NCBI GenBank assembly: GCA_029574005.1 | Contig: JAKQBR010000113.1 | Location: 1 to 32,600 of the forward strand | Origin: Deltaproteobacteria bacterium | GTDB lineage: Bacteria > Desulfobacterota > Desulfomonilia > UBA1062 | DNA length: 32,600 bases | Direction: 5' to 3' | In this document: positions 1-9,428 of the stretch, piece by piece | Layout of the letters: each line of letters opens with the position of its first letter | Position numbering within the stretch: position 1 is the first letter of the stretch | Translations under genes and position numbers: made by a program | Notes under the pieces: generated by a model | What the model was told of the DNA's origin: nothing | The model's database searches: none | The model's input: only the letters and a program-made list of their open reading frames with translations

Positions 1-1501
1 TGCGGTCCAGGCTGGAATAGGCCACGCCGAAGGTGAACGCGCCCGTGGGGTTCTCCTCCACGCCCACCAAGAGCGAGGTCTGGTTGTCCTGCCCCGGGAT
101 CTGGTTGATGTCCACCTGCTTGAAGTACCCCAGCCGGTTGAGCTTGTCCTTGCTCTGCTTCAGGGCCGTGGAAGAGTAGAGCTGGCCTTCCTGGATCTTG
201 AGCTCGCGGCGGATCACCTTGTCGCGCGTCTTGGTGTTGCCCCTGATGCGGATCTCGTCGATGTAGACCGGGTCGCCCTTCTTGATCTGCAGGGTGAGGT
301 GGATGACGGTGCCCTCTTCGCGGGTCAGGGGGGTGATGTCGACATTGGCGTAGCCCTTGTCCATGTAGATGTCGCGGACCTTTTCCATGCCGGCGTGGAC
401 CTTGAGCTTGCTCATCACGTCGCCGGTTTTGACCCCGAAGGCCTCCAGGATCTCGGATTTGAGCACGATCAGGTCGCCCTCGGCGTCGACCTGGCCCACG
501 TGGTAGAGCTGGCCTTCCTCGACCGGGATGGTCAGGTAGATGCCCTTGCCGGGCTTGATGTCCACGATGGGCCGGCCGACCTTGGCATTGATGTAGCCCT
601 GGTCGCCGTAGTACTGCTCGAGGCGCAGCAGGTCCGTATCGATGTCCGTCTCCGTGTAGGCGCCCCGGTCCGAGATGTAGTCGAGCGGGTTCCACCAGCG
701 CCGGGCGCCGGTCTTGATGGCCTTCTTGAGCTTGCCGGCCTTGACGGCATGGTTGCCGTCGAAGGTGATGCCCCGCACGAAGAGCTTTTCCTTCTCGTCG
801 ACGTCAAAGGCCAGGATGATGCCGCCTTCGGTTGGCTTGGTGGACGAGGTCACCTCCACGTCGTAGTAGCCCTTCTCGCGGTAGACCCCTTTGATGCGGT
901 CGATGCCGGACTTCAGGGTGCGGGTGTTGAGGATATCGAACTTCTTGATGCCCAGCGTCTCGAGCATCTTCTTCTCGTCCACGGCCTTGTTGCCCTTGAA
1001 CTCGAAACCGATCACCACCGGGTATTCGCGCACGTGAAACGTGAGCACGCCTTTCTCATCCGAGGCGTCGCAGCTCTCGAAGTAGCCCATGGCATAGATC
1101 TCTTCGATGTCCTTCTTGATGACGAGCTTGTGCACGATGTCGCCGGGCGCGGTCTTGATCCGGAAGCGGATGGCGTCGCTGGAGATCCGCTTGGCGCCTT
1201 CGATGGCGATCGATTTGATGACGCAGACATCCTTGTTCCGCAGGTAGCCGTTCAGGGCCTCCTCGACGCCTGCGGCCCGGTAGCTGACGCCTTCGGAGTC
1301 CTTGACGGTCACGAGTTCCTCGGCCTTCTCCAGGGACAGGCTGAGCCCGGAGTCGGGCTTGACGGTCACGCACGGGACATCGGCAAGCAGGCTGGCAAGC
1401 TCCTTGTCCGGCACGGCGACGGTGATGTTCATGGCCATGAGGCTCAGGGGCGAGAGCGTCAGGGCCAGGCACAGGAGCAGTCTAGACACGATACGGTTCA
1501 A
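1..1501 (-). CDS. bamA: BamA, outer-membrane beta-barrel assembly factor (partial, C-terminus outside window)
   Basis: BamA is the core of the BAM complex: its periplasmic POTRA domains receive unfolded porins and its barrel inserts them into the outer membrane. About 500 codons are present. They comprise a signal peptide (roughly residues 1-23), an unusual 70-residue leader, then five POTRA repeats starting near residue 93. These show the recurring pattern of a hydrophobic strand, 'GN/GAK', helix and 'Y.ekGY.d/n' (for example VYREKGYYDVEV, YMDKGYANVDI). The barrel begins at 'ENPTGAFTFGVAYSS' and leaves the window. I chose a TTG start at 1501 because GGAGGG lies about 6 bases upstream and it gives a basic N-terminus (MNRIVSRLLL). 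A GTG four codons in has no such site. The gene overlaps the end of lolD and is the last visible gene of the lysS operon. skp or lpx genes often follow, but that cannot be seen here. Confidence 0.95.
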   Translation of the reverse strand, partial: MNRIVSRLLLCLALTLSPLSLMAMNITVAVPDKELASLLADVPCVTVKPDSGLSLSLEKAEELVTVKDSEGVSYRAAGVEEALNGYLRNKDVCVIKSIAIEGAKRISSDAIRFRIKTAPGDIVHKLVIKKDIEEIYAMGYFESCDASDEKGVLTFHVREYPVVIGFEFKGNKAVDEKKMLETLGIKKFDILNTRTLKSGIDRIKGVYREKGYYDVEVTSSTKPTEGGIILAFDVDEKEKLFVRGITFDGNHAVKAGKLKKAIKTGARRWWNPLDYISDRGAYTETDIDTDLLRLEQYYGDQGYINAKVGRPIVDIKPGKGIYLTIPVEEGQLYHVGQVDAEGDLIVLKSEILEAFGVKTGDVMSKLKVHAGMEKVRDIYMDKGYANVDITPLTREEGTVIHLTLQIKKGDPVYIDEIRIRGNTKTRDKVIRRELKIQEGQLYSSTALKQSKDKLNRLGYFKQVDINQIPGQDNQTSLLVGVEENPTGAFTFGVAYSSLDR

Positions 1502-2171
1502 GCACGCCCTCCTTCAGCTCCAACACCCGGTCCATGGCATGCGCCAGGTCGTGGTTATGGGTGGCGATGATCATGGTCACCTTCAGCGTTGTTTTCAACT
1601 GTACCAGAAGCTCTTGCATCAGTCCCCCCGTGTGTGGGTCGAGGTCTCCGGTGGGTTCGTCGGCCAGGATGACCGTGGGGGACATCATGAGCGCGCGCGC
1701 CAGGGCCACGCGCTGCTGCTCGCCGCCGGAGAGCTCGCCGGGCTTGTGCTCCACGCGGGCGCTCAGGCCCACCGTGTCGAGCAGGGTCAGGGCCCGCGAG
1801 CGGGCCTGGGGCCGGTTCCATGCGCCGACCAGGGCCGGGATCATGACGTTTTCCAGGGCCGTGAACTCGGGCAGCAGGAAGTGGAACTGGAACACGAAAC
1901 CCAGCTTGCGGTTGCGCAAATCCGCCAGGGGGCCTTCGCGCATGCCGCAGATATCGGTGTCGTCGTAGAAGATGCGGCCCTCATCCGGCCGCTCCAGGCC
2001 GCCTAAGAGGTGCAGCAGCGTGCTCTTGCCCGTCCCCGAGGCCCCGATCACGGCCACGCCTTCACCGGCGCCGACCTCCAGTTCCAGGCCTTTGAGCACA
2101 TGGATGACCTCGGGTCCGCGCCGGAAGGACTTGTGCAGTCCTTGAACCCTGATCACGGTCTCAGCCCTCAT
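1482..2171 (-). CDS. lolD: LolD, ATPase of the lipoprotein-releasing ABC transporter
   Basis: This cytoplasmic ATPase powers extraction of outer-membrane lipoproteins from the inner membrane, with LolC/LolE, for handover to LolA. The 229-residue length is typical of the family. All ABC motifs are present: Walker A GASGTGKST (43-51), Q-loop Gln95 in FQF, signature LSGGEQQ (147-153), Walker B VILADE (167-172) with the D-loop after it, and switch His205 in ATHNH. The ATG start overlaps the lolC stop by 11 bases and the stop lies inside bamA, so translation is probably coupled. Close relatives such as MacB or FtsE have the same motifs; the lolC neighbour decides in favour of LolD. Confidence 0.95.
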   Translation of the reverse strand: MRAETVIRVQGLHKSFRRGPEVIHVLKGLELEVGAGEGVAVIGASGTGKSTLLHLLGGLERPDEGRIFYDDTDICGMREGPLADLRNRKLGFVFQFHFLLPEFTALENVMIPALVGAWNRPQARSRALTLLDTVGLSARVEHKPGELSGGEQQRVALARALMMSPTVILADEPTGDLDPHTGGLMQELLVQLKTTLKVTMIIATHNHDLAHAMDRVLELKEGVLEPYRV

Positions 2172-3392
2172 AGCGCAGCACCTCGACCGGGTCCTGCCGC
2201 GCGGCCTGGCGGGCAGGGTAGATGGTGGCCAAGAACGACAGCAGCAACGCCGCCAGGGCTATGCCGGCCACCTCGGCAGGGTACACCTTGGTGGGCAGGC
2301 CCGTGATGTAGTAGACGTCGGAGGGCATGACCTGGACGCCGAAGAGCCATTCCACGGCATGCACCACCGGGTTGAGGTTGTAGGAGAGCAGGAGCCCCAA
2401 GCCGAGCCCCAGGAGGGTCCCGCTGACGCCGATCACCATGCCCATGGTCATGAAGATCCCCAGGATCTTGGAGGAGGGCGAGCCCATGGATTTCAAGATG
2501 GCGATGTCCTTGCGCTTTTCCATGACCAGCATGATGAGCGTGCTGACGATCGAGAACACCGCCACCAGGATGATGAACAGGAGGATGATGTACATCACGG
2601 TCTTTTCCATCTTCAAGGCCGAGAAGAGGCTGCGGTTCATCTCCATCCAGGTCTGGGTCCAGAAACCGGGGCCTAGGAGGCCCTGCAGGCGTTTGGCCAC
2701 CGCGTCGGCCCGGTAGATATCCCTGAGCTTGATCTCGATGCCCGTGGGGTAGGGCTGCGTGCCGAGCCTCTTGGCCGCATCCAGGCTGATGTAGACCATG
2801 GTGCTGTCGTACTCGTACATGCCCGTGGAGAAGAAGCCCTTGACCGTAAAGGGCATGGACCTGGGGATGAGCCCCAGGGGCGTGATCGTGCCGCTGGGCG
2901 CGATCAGCGTGGCCGTATCGCCGATGGAAAGGCCGTTCTTGGCGGCCAGCTCGGAGCCCATGAGGATGCCGCCCGAGCCAAGCCCGTCATACGACCCCGC
3001 GGTCATGACCTCCTTCAGGCGGATCACCCTGGTGGCGCTCGCCGGTTCGATGCCGCGGATCACCACGCCCTTGACGCCGCCCGCGGTGGACAGCAGGCCC
3101 TCGGAGAGGATGAAGGGCGTGGCGCCCACCACCTCGGGGTCCTGCATGATCTTTTCCGCCACGGCCTCAGGATCGGCCAGGCCGTCGGTGTAGCTGGCCA
3201 CCACGAGATGCGATTGCGTGCCCAGGAGCTTTTCCTTGATGTCCTCCTCAAACCCGTTCATGACCGAGATGACCACGATCAGGGCCATCACGCCGATGGC
3301 GATGCCGAACACGGACAGCCCCGAGGTAAAGCTGATAAACCCCTGGCTCTTCTTGGATTGCAGGTATCGCCTGGCGACAAAGAACTGGAATC

Positions 3393-3396
<4 letters not shown>
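2161..3396 (-). CDS. lolC: LolC/LolE-family lipoprotein-releasing permease (CTG start)
   Basis: Inner-membrane permease of the LolCDE exporter, FtsX-like with a MacB-type periplasmic domain. The product is about 411 residues: TM1 near residues 20-46, a large periplasmic domain, then three C-terminal helices. Typical family text includes [18 protein letters not shown] and the C-terminal [18 protein letters not shown]. The first ATG/GTG/TTG-type start (GTG at 3312) would remove half of TM1. The family N-terminus ([19 protein letters not shown]) is encoded upstream in the same frame with no ATG, GTG or TTG. It begins at a CTG that overlaps the lysS stop and sits 7 bases after AGGAG. Only one permease gene is visible, so it may form a homodimer as in LolF-type systems; I cannot separate LolC from LolE. 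Confidence 0.92.
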
Positions 3397-4874
<1,478 letters not shown>

Positions 4875-4905
4875 AGCTGTAACCCCCCCCAGGAAAATTG
4901 ATGTC

Positions 4906-4934
4906 TCTATAGAAGATATACTCCAAGGTGTCAA
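4906..4934 (-). promoter_or_regulatory. Sigma-70-type promoter of lysS-lolC-lolD-bamA
   Basis: On the minus strand TTGACA (4929-4934) is followed after exactly 17 bases by TATAGA (4906-4911), one base away from the consensus pair. Transcription would start near 4899, about 25 bases before the TTG start of lysS. This leaves room only for the downstream TTG and rules out the upstream ATG of the same frame. Confidence 0.75.
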
Positions 4935-5033
4935 CATAAAGGGGGTAACGGTGCTATGCTGCGGCTGCTCCGGCGCGCCAGAACGTTACATACCTTTGGC
5001 TCAAGCCATCCGTGGCTTTCAGCGACCCACTGC

Positions 5034-5043
5034 GGGGTACCCC
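5034..5043. repeat. GGGGTACCCC palindrome
   Basis: A perfect 10-base palindrome in the gene-free stretch upstream of lysS (4935-5463). The same GGGGTACCC core recurs inside the larger hairpin at 5247-5291, which suggests related repeat units. Confidence 0.5.
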
Positions 5044-5061
5044 GGGGCGCACGCAGGGTGA

Positions 5062-5089
5062 GTCCAATTCGTCTGTCCTGGCGAATTGT
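5062..5089. repeat. REP-like hairpin repeat, copy 1
   Basis: A 28-base unit that starts GTCCAATTC, carries TGTCCTG in the middle and ends AATTGT. CAATTCG (5065-5071) and CGAATTG (5082-5088) form a perfect 7-bp stem. A second copy lies 67 bases on. The pair lies beside a decayed REP-associated transposase gene, so it may be a remnant of the REP family that the enzyme mobilised. That link is inference. Confidence 0.55.
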
Positions 5090-5128
5090 GATTTAGGCCG
5101 TCCTGGCTTAAGGGCGCAGGTGAACTAT

Positions 5129-5156
5129 GTCCAATTCCGCTGTCCTGCGAAATTGT
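5129..5156. repeat. REP-like hairpin repeat, copy 2
   Basis: Same ends and same central TGTCCTG as copy 1 (23 of 28 positions equal). The stem differs: CAATT/AATTG plus CGC/GCG around the loop TGTCCT. Some of the changes fall on both sides of the stem, so a hairpin is kept although the sequence has changed. Confidence 0.55.
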
Positions 5157-5246
5157 CTCGCTCCGCGGTGTTGTGCCTCACGGTCTCATTTGTTCTGGCA
5201 TGCCGTAGCGAATGACGCATAGCAACCTCGTGCTGGACGTTCCCTC

Positions 5247-5291
5247 GTCCCCTCCCCGGGGTACCCGCGAGCGGGTCGGAGGGGGAGGGAC
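5247..5291. repeat. Large GC-rich inverted repeat with nested hairpin
   Basis: The outer arms GTCCCCTCCCC (5247-5257) and GGGGGAGGGAC (5281-5291) pair with one bulge. They enclose a perfect inner hairpin ACCCGC-GA-GCGGGT (5263-5276). A perfect 12-base palindrome GCATTGCAATGC follows at 5303-5314. No coding function is seen in 4935-5463; the stretch is best described as a cluster of palindromic repeats. Confidence 0.55.
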
Positions 5292-5463
5292 AGGGAGAGG
5301 GGGCATTGCAATGCTCAGCCCTGTTTGCGAAATTCAAGAATCAAGCTTTGCCTTGGGTGTTTTCGATTGCCTCTTAGAATTCTATTTTTCTTGCCCATCA
5401 AAACAGCGTTCAAAGCCATGAAAAGACCCTTTAAATGATGGATATGCCATTAATATCAATTAG

Positions 5464-6242
5464 TTAACTCGGTTCGACCCGGAATATTTGATCCAGGTGT
5501 ATGCCACGCGATTTCAGAGCACACTGCCGCTCAACCTTTTCATCGGCCTCGGCCAATACGCTTTCAACAAAACCACTGTCACCCAATATCCGCTCATCAC
5601 TTTTCTGAAATATCCCATCTTTGCGAAGAGACAATACATTTTCCCAGCCGTTTGCGCTTCGTATCAGCCCCCCTCCGATCAAATCAGGACGCCGACCCAG
5701 AGCTCTGCCTGACGTCATATACCGATAATATGTCTGTCGAGCCCGGATTGGTCTATCGCCAAAAGAGGCAAGGACCGCTTCAATGGATTGCCAGTCATTC
5801 TTATTCTTGCCCATAAGAGCGTTATGGCCGGAGTACGGGTAGGTACCCAATGCATCTGACCGGCCCGCAATGGATTCAGGTGGATATAGCGGACCAGCTC
5901 CTTCAGGTATAGATCTTCCTGGCATAAAAGGGACTTGTATCGATTCTGGAAGACGTGCCCGCTCCGTCCATGATGCCGGTTATATGCTTAGGCATAGCCC
6001 GTCAACAACCGCCTCATGACCGTAGCGATGGGAACCCGGCCTGTTTTGAGCAGCAGATGGAAATGATTGGGAATCAATGCCCAGGCATGGCACTTGGTTT
6101 CAGTCTCCAGCACCAGGCCCCTCAGTCTACGCAGAAAATCATCGCGATCCGTATCGTCGCGAAAAATCTTACCGCGCTCAATCCCCCTCGCTATGACATG
6201 GTGCAAGGCATCGGGAGCATCTATTCGAGATTGCCGGGGCAT
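5464..6242 (-). pseudogene. Broken REP-associated tyrosine transposase (Y1/HUH family, RAYT)
   Basis: The N-terminal part (6242 down to 5988) reads MPRQSRIDAPDALHHVIARG and contains the HUH motif as IPNHFHLLL, then RRLLTGYA and a TAA stop. Reading continues in the same frame with AYNRHHGRSGHVFQNRYKS and VRYIHLNPLRAG, the standard family middle. After that the frame is lost. The C-terminal part (YPYSGHNALMGK, GRRPDLIGGGLIRS, SDERILGDSGFVE) is in another frame. There is thus one in-frame stop, in the segment that normally holds the catalytic tyrosine, and one frameshift with a small deletion. The C-terminus also looks short, ending soon after GIHLDQIF. Such enzymes are single-strand nucleases that handle REP hairpins; hairpin repeats lie just beyond its 3' end. 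The gene is dead unless the stop and frameshift are sequencing errors. Confidence 0.85.
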
Positions 6243-6301
6243 GCACTCTTTTTTGTCATCCCAAGCATATCGTGTAATATAAGGGCGTTCCCTTTGTTTT
6301 C

Positions 6302-7966
6302 TTAGTTTCCTTGCCTCCTGTTCACCAGGGCCATGTATTTCGGACCGGCATAGAAATCCCGCGCGAGCCTTTCGATGCCGGGCAGCTGGTTTTGTAGGTC
6401 ACGCCAATCGCGCTGTTTGATGATGAGGTAGGTCAATGTCGGTTGAGCCAGCAGGCGCGGTATGCGAGAGATATCGTTCGAGACATACTCGTCCAGGACC
6501 TGGCGCGCGGCCGTGTCTTCAAAGCGCAGGTTGCGGTCGTGCGGGATCTGGATGACGCGGATGCCGGTATAGAAGGTGATGGAGGGCAGGCGCTCCTCAT
6601 AGGCGATGATCCGGCACGGCGCGGCCCCCCGGTCGCGCGCGATGGCGGCGGCCATGGCCTCAAAGCCGTTGATATGCTCCTGCAGGGCCGGGGCGACACT
6701 GACCGCGGCCAAAAAGAGCAGGATGTTCAACCCCGCGAACCCCAGGCGTTTCACGGCGGGCCATTTGCGCCACCCTGCCAGCATGCCAAGCCACAGGATG
6801 AGGCTGAGGACGGCGAAGGCTTCCCAGCGCCACATCGGTATCTGGATAGCATGCAGGGGGAGCCATGGCAGAGCGATCTCCCCGCCGACCAGGACGCCCG
6901 CCAGCACGAGATTGATGCGGTCCGCCCACCGCATGGCCGGCTGGGATGCGTACACGTGGAGCCAGTGGGCGATCAGGACCGCGTAGAAGGGCAGCGCGGG
7001 GAGGAGGTAGGGCGCCAGCTTGCTGCGGTTGAGGGAGAAGAAGATCAGGGGGATGAGCGTGAAGAGCAGCAGCAGATTCTCAGTGCGGTTCTCCCGGCGC
7101 GCGAGCGTTCGCGGCAGACGCGCCAGGAAGTAGGTGAACCAGAACAGCATGCCCCCGCACAAGACCAGCAGGTGGAAATAGACCGGCTCGCTGCGGTGAT
7201 GCATGTTGGTGGCGATCCGGCCATAGGTCTGGTCATGGACGAAGAATCGCAAGAGCTGCGGATTCTCACGGAGCACGGCCAAGAACCACGGCAGGAAAAG
7301 CAGGAGCGGAACGAGCATGAACACGCAGATGTCCAGGACCTTTATGGGCCGTGCCTGGCGGTGACTGAACGCCGCCGGCAGCCAGGGGAGCAGGAAAAAG
7401 ACCAGGATGACATGGCCCTTGGTGAGCAGCCCCAGCCCCAGGAAGAGCGCCGAAAGCAGGGCATCCCGGGTTTGCCGGTCATGATAGAACCAGCGGAAGA
7501 GATAGGAGACGGCCCCGGCGGTGGAGAGCGCCAGATAGAGGTCGGTGGTCAGCGAGCGGGACAGGGCCAGAAACAGCAGGGAGCTGAACAGGACCGTGAC
7601 GCTCAAGGCGGCCGTGGGCCGTTCCTCCGGGAAGAGCAGGCGGGCCAGCCGCCAGGTGAACCATAGGATGCCTAGGGCCGCGATCACCAGGGGCAGCCGC
7701 CCGCTGAAGTCATTGAGGCCCAGGAGTTTGAAGGCCGCGGCCGTTACCCAGTAGGTCAGCGGCGGCTTGTCGAAGTGCTTGATGAAGGTCAGACGCGGCG
7801 TGACCCAATCGCCGCTCACGGCCATCTCGCGGGCGATCTCGGCGTAGCGCGCCTCGCTGGTTTCGAGGTAGGGCAGATTGCCCAGGCCGTACAAGAGGAC
7901 ACCCGCCATGCCGGCCACGATGAGGAGCCGAACGAGAGGCCGGCCGAGGGCCGAAGTCCCATCCAT
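6302..7966 (-). CDS. ArnT/PMT-like membrane glycosyltransferase
   Basis: A 554-residue integral membrane glycosyltransferase of the GT83/GT39 (ArnT/PMT) fold, which moves a sugar from a polyprenyl-phosphate carrier to a periplasmic acceptor such as lipid A or protein. The first loop carries the family signature ETSEARYAEIAREM followed by SGDWVTPRL and HFDKPPLTYW, where the acidic residue before ARY is the expected catalytic region. About eleven to thirteen hydrophobic segments follow, then a soluble C-terminal domain of about 130 residues. The start ATG at 7966 overlaps the stop of the LAB_N gene (TAATG). The long open frame upstream of it is only a shadow of that gene. Last of a three-gene operon; the donor sugar is unknown. 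Confidence 0.88.
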   Translation of the reverse strand: MDGTSALGRPLVRLLIVAGMAGVLLYGLGNLPYLETSEARYAEIAREMAVSGDWVTPRLTFIKHFDKPPLTYWVTAAAFKLLGLNDFSGRLPLVIAALGILWFTWRLARLLFPEERPTAALSVTVLFSSLLFLALSRSLTTDLYLALSTAGAVSYLFRWFYHDRQTRDALLSALFLGLGLLTKGHVILVFFLLPWLPAAFSHRQARPIKVLDICVFMLVPLLLFLPWFLAVLRENPQLLRFFVHDQTYGRIATNMHHRSEPVYFHLLVLCGGMLFWFTYFLARLPRTLARRENRTENLLLLFTLIPLIFFSLNRSKLAPYLLPALPFYAVLIAHWLHVYASQPAMRWADRINLVLAGVLVGGEIALPWLPLHAIQIPMWRWEAFAVLSLILWLGMLAGWRKWPAVKRLGFAGLNILLFLAAVSVAPALQEHINGFEAMAAAIARDRGAAPCRIIAYEERLPSITFYTGIRVIQIPHDRNLRFEDTAARQVLDEYVSNDISRIPRLLAQPTLTYLIIKQRDWRDLQNQLPGIERLARDFYAGPKYMALVNRRQGN

Positions 7967-8601
7967 TACGCCGGTTGCCTCAAGAGCTTGATGTTGCGGA
8001 TGTAGACGATGAACCCGAAGGACTGGCCGATGATGAAGACCACATCCATGCGGAAGATGGCATAGCTCAGGAGCATGACGCTGCCGACCATGCTCAGGTA
8101 CCAGAAGACCGGTGGCACCGCCGACTCTCCGCGCGCCTCCGAATAGAGCCACTGGAGGGGAAAGCGCAGGTTGAAGCAGGCCTGTCCCGCCAGACCCCAG
8201 AGGTACCACAGCAGCAGGCGCTCATGCGTACGGACCATCGCGGCCTTCGGTCCGAACACGGCATAGGCGCCCACCCCGGCCAGGAGCGTGGCGGCGATCA
8301 GCCAGAACCGCCGCTGCTGGGTGCGCGAACGGGAGCGGTATACGAGGTCGAGGTTGCGCAGGTAGATCAGGAAGTTGATGACAAACCCGATGATGAAGAC
8401 CGGATCGAGACGATAGATGGAATATAAGAGCAGAATCCAGCCGGCGGCAACACTGATATACCAGAAGGACAGCGGGATAACCGAGCGGCGGGCCTTTTCG
8501 CTGTGATACCACTGGACCAGAAACCGCAGGGCGAAAAGCGACTGGCCGATCAGGCCGCTGATCTTCCAGAACGGCTCCCAGGCATTATCTATCGGAGGCA
8601 T
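7966..8601 (-). CDS. Membrane protein with two tandem LAB_N domains
   Basis: The 211-residue protein has two copies of the LAB_N (lipid-A-biosynthesis N-terminal) domain, about residues 12-85 and 132-206. Each has the order GQ..F..RF..QW..SE, then PLSFWY or PPVFWY, a membrane helix, DPVFIIG or DVVFIIG and a closing YLRNL or YIRNI. The two halves align with each other, so the gene is an internal duplication. The domain resembles small three-helix PQ-loop/SemiSWEET bundles. The biochemical role of LAB_N is not settled. Lying between a polyprenyl-phosphate glycosyltransferase and an ArnT-like transferase, a carrier-flipping or partner role is attractive but unproven. GGAGAAAGCA precedes the ATG; it overlaps the upstream GT2 gene by 17 bases. 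Confidence 0.85.
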   Translation of the reverse strand: MPPIDNAWEPFWKISGLIGQSLFALRFLVQWYHSEKARRSVIPLSFWYISVAAGWILLLYSIYRLDPVFIIGFVINFLIYLRNLDLVYRSRSRTQQRRFWLIAATLLAGVGAYAVFGPKAAMVRTHERLLLWYLWGLAGQACFNLRFPLQWLYSEARGESAVPPVFWYLSMVGSVMLLSYAIFRMDVVFIIGQSFGFIVYIRNIKLLRQPA

Positions 8602-9307
8602 TGCTTTCTCCGATCTCGTAGCGGATAAAGCGGTCCTTCATCCAGCGCACCGCCAGCAGGTCCCGCAGCCCGCCGAAGGCCCGCTCCCAGGTGCCATACT
8701 TGGTCACACCGGCGATGCGCGGCCGGTGCGAGACCGGGACCTCGATCACCCGCGCGCCCTCCAACTTCATGAGGGTCGGCAGGAAGCGGTGCATGCCCTT
8801 GAACATCTTGATGCGCTTGAGATACGTGGCGCGCATGATCTTGAGCCCGCAGCCGGTGTCCTTGATGGTCTCCTGAGAAAAATAGTTGCGCACGCCGTTG
8901 GCGAACCAGGAGGAAAACCGCTTGATCAGGTTGTCGTTGCGCTCCACCCGCCAGCCCGTCACCATGTCGTACTGCTCCAGATAGGTCAGCAGTTGGGGGA
9001 TGTCGGCGGGGTCGTTCTGCCGGTCGCTGTCGAGTGTGATGATGTACTCGCCGCGCGCCGTCTGAAACCCGGCCGCCAGGGCCGCCGATTGACCGGTGTT
9101 CTGTTTGAAATGGAGATAATGGACCTGGGGGAAGCGCGCGGCGTAATCCCTGATGAGGGCCAGGCTGTTATCCGTACTGCCGTCATCAACGCACACCAGC
9201 TCCCATGGGGCGCCTATCCGGGCCATGACAGCCTCGATCTCGGAGAAGAGCGGTCTGAGGTTCCCGGCTTCGTTATAAATAGGAAGAACCACAGAATATC
9301 GCAACAT
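8585..9307 (-). CDS. Polyprenyl-phosphate glycosyltransferase, GT2 (DPM1/ArnC-like)
   Basis: A 240-residue cytoplasmic GT-A enzyme. The N-terminus YSVVLPIYNEAGNL, the nucleotide site CVDDGSTDNS (about 40-49) and the metal-binding DSDRQNDP (near 93) are standard for family 2. The late motif HRPRIAGVTKYG is typical of dolichyl/undecaprenyl-phosphate sugar synthases. Unlike ArnC or GtrB it has no C-terminal transmembrane helices, so it resembles the soluble DPM1 type. It should charge a polyprenyl phosphate with a sugar that the ArnT-like protein later transfers. It is the first gene of the operon, with a strong ribosome-binding site (GAGGAGG) before ATG and a promoter upstream. The sugar cannot be told from the sequence. 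Confidence 0.9.
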   Translation of the reverse strand: MLRYSVVLPIYNEAGNLRPLFSEIEAVMARIGAPWELVCVDDGSTDNSLALIRDYAARFPQVHYLHFKQNTGQSAALAAGFQTARGEYIITLDSDRQNDPADIPQLLTYLEQYDMVTGWRVERNDNLIKRFSSWFANGVRNYFSQETIKDTGCGLKIMRATYLKRIKMFKGMHRFLPTLMKLEGARVIEVPVSHRPRIAGVTKYGTWERAFGGLRDLLAVRWMKDRFIRYEIGESNASDR

Positions 9308-9328
9308 GCATCCCCCTCCTCAGAAATA

Positions 9329-9356
9329 ATAATATTCCTTAACCTCGAATTATCAA
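9329..9356 (-). promoter_or_regulatory. Sigma-70-like promoter of the GT2/LAB_N/ArnT operon
   Basis: On the minus strand TTGATA (9351-9356) is followed after 16 bases by TATTAT (9329-9334). The spot lies between the upstream ArnT-like gene and the GT2 start, in a locally AT-rich patch. It lets the three-gene cassette be transcribed on its own. Confidence 0.55.
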
Positions 9357-9428
9357 GAACTGATTAGGTGATGTAACAGATCTTGTGCCAGGGGAGGAGA
9401 AGGGGGTACCCTGGTCAGGCGGACCGGT

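Noticed and set aside
299-1570. 423-codon open frame on the plus strand
   Set aside because: Antisense to bamA; Asp, His and Val rich shadow frame with no motif.
6260-6300. Terminator after the ArnT-like gene (AGGG-AACG-CCCT then TTATATT)
   Set aside because: The stem has only four pairs; too weak to call.
6443-7666. 407-codon open frame on the plus strand
   Set aside because: Antisense to the ArnT-like gene; very high Gln, Glu and Arg content without any domain.
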